Below are positions 63,859 through 64,000 of a stretch of DNA of 64,000 bases, piece by piece. Position 1 is the stretch's first letter. Every line of letters begins with the position of its first letter. The stretch comes from Syngnathus acus (lineage: Eukaryota > Chordata > Actinopteri > Syngnathiformes > Syngnathidae). The notes beneath the pieces were generated by a model. The model worked only from the letters and a program-made list of their open reading frames with translations. It was not told where the DNA came from and searched no databases. Made by a program: the position numbers and the translations under genes. The stretch is from assembly GCF_901709675.1 (NCBI RefSeq), contig NC_051101.1:3218501-3282500 (forward strand). The letters are read 5' to 3'.

Positions 63859-64000
63859 TAAATGTGTACTTTTCATTTTAGTGGAAGATCACTACAAAAA
63901 TGTTTCATTTTTCTTTGCCAATTTTGAAAGCTAGCAAGATTTTTGTAATTGTGTACATGAGGTGTGGTGAAAAAGTTCACACTCCAAACTTTGGGGACCA

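Overview
This is vertebrate nuclear DNA, almost certainly from a ray-finned fish. The evidence is compact multi-exon genes with GT/AG splice junctions, fish-type repeats (a tRNA-derived SINE, several hAT-family elements) and abundant microsatellites. No prokaryotic, plasmid or phage feature is present. I rebuilt the coding exons by hand from reading-frame phase, splice sites and remembered family sequence; no alignment was run.

Left part (1-14 kb): the last 13 coding exons of a JIP3/JIP4 (MAPK8IP3/SPAG9) family scaffold gene (+), then tmem238 (-), ccdc106 (+) and u2af2 (+). Middle (14-31 kb): cacng6 (+) and cacng8 (-) converge on an interval holding a 3.3 kb hAT-type element with an internal tandem array. 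Right part (31-64 kb): cacng7 (-) and prkcg (-), followed by about 2.7 kb of prkcg upstream sequence.

The set prkcg, cacng7, cacng8, cacng6, u2af2, ccdc106, tmem238 matches the gene content of human 19q13.4. That synteny is the main reason for naming the kinase PKC gamma rather than alpha, and it agrees with the C-termini of the TARP genes. The JIP-family gene at the left edge has no counterpart that I know of at the human locus.

Functionally, cacng7 and cacng8 encode AMPA-receptor auxiliary subunits, cacng6 a calcium-channel gamma subunit, and prkcg a neuronal calcium- and diacylglycerol-dependent kinase. This makes a synaptic cluster beside a housekeeping pair (u2af2, ccdc106). I found no convincing new biological system. 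The most unusual material is the hAT element, with a foldback repeat co-amplified inside its tandem array, and a candidate 36-nt in-frame cassette exon in u2af2.
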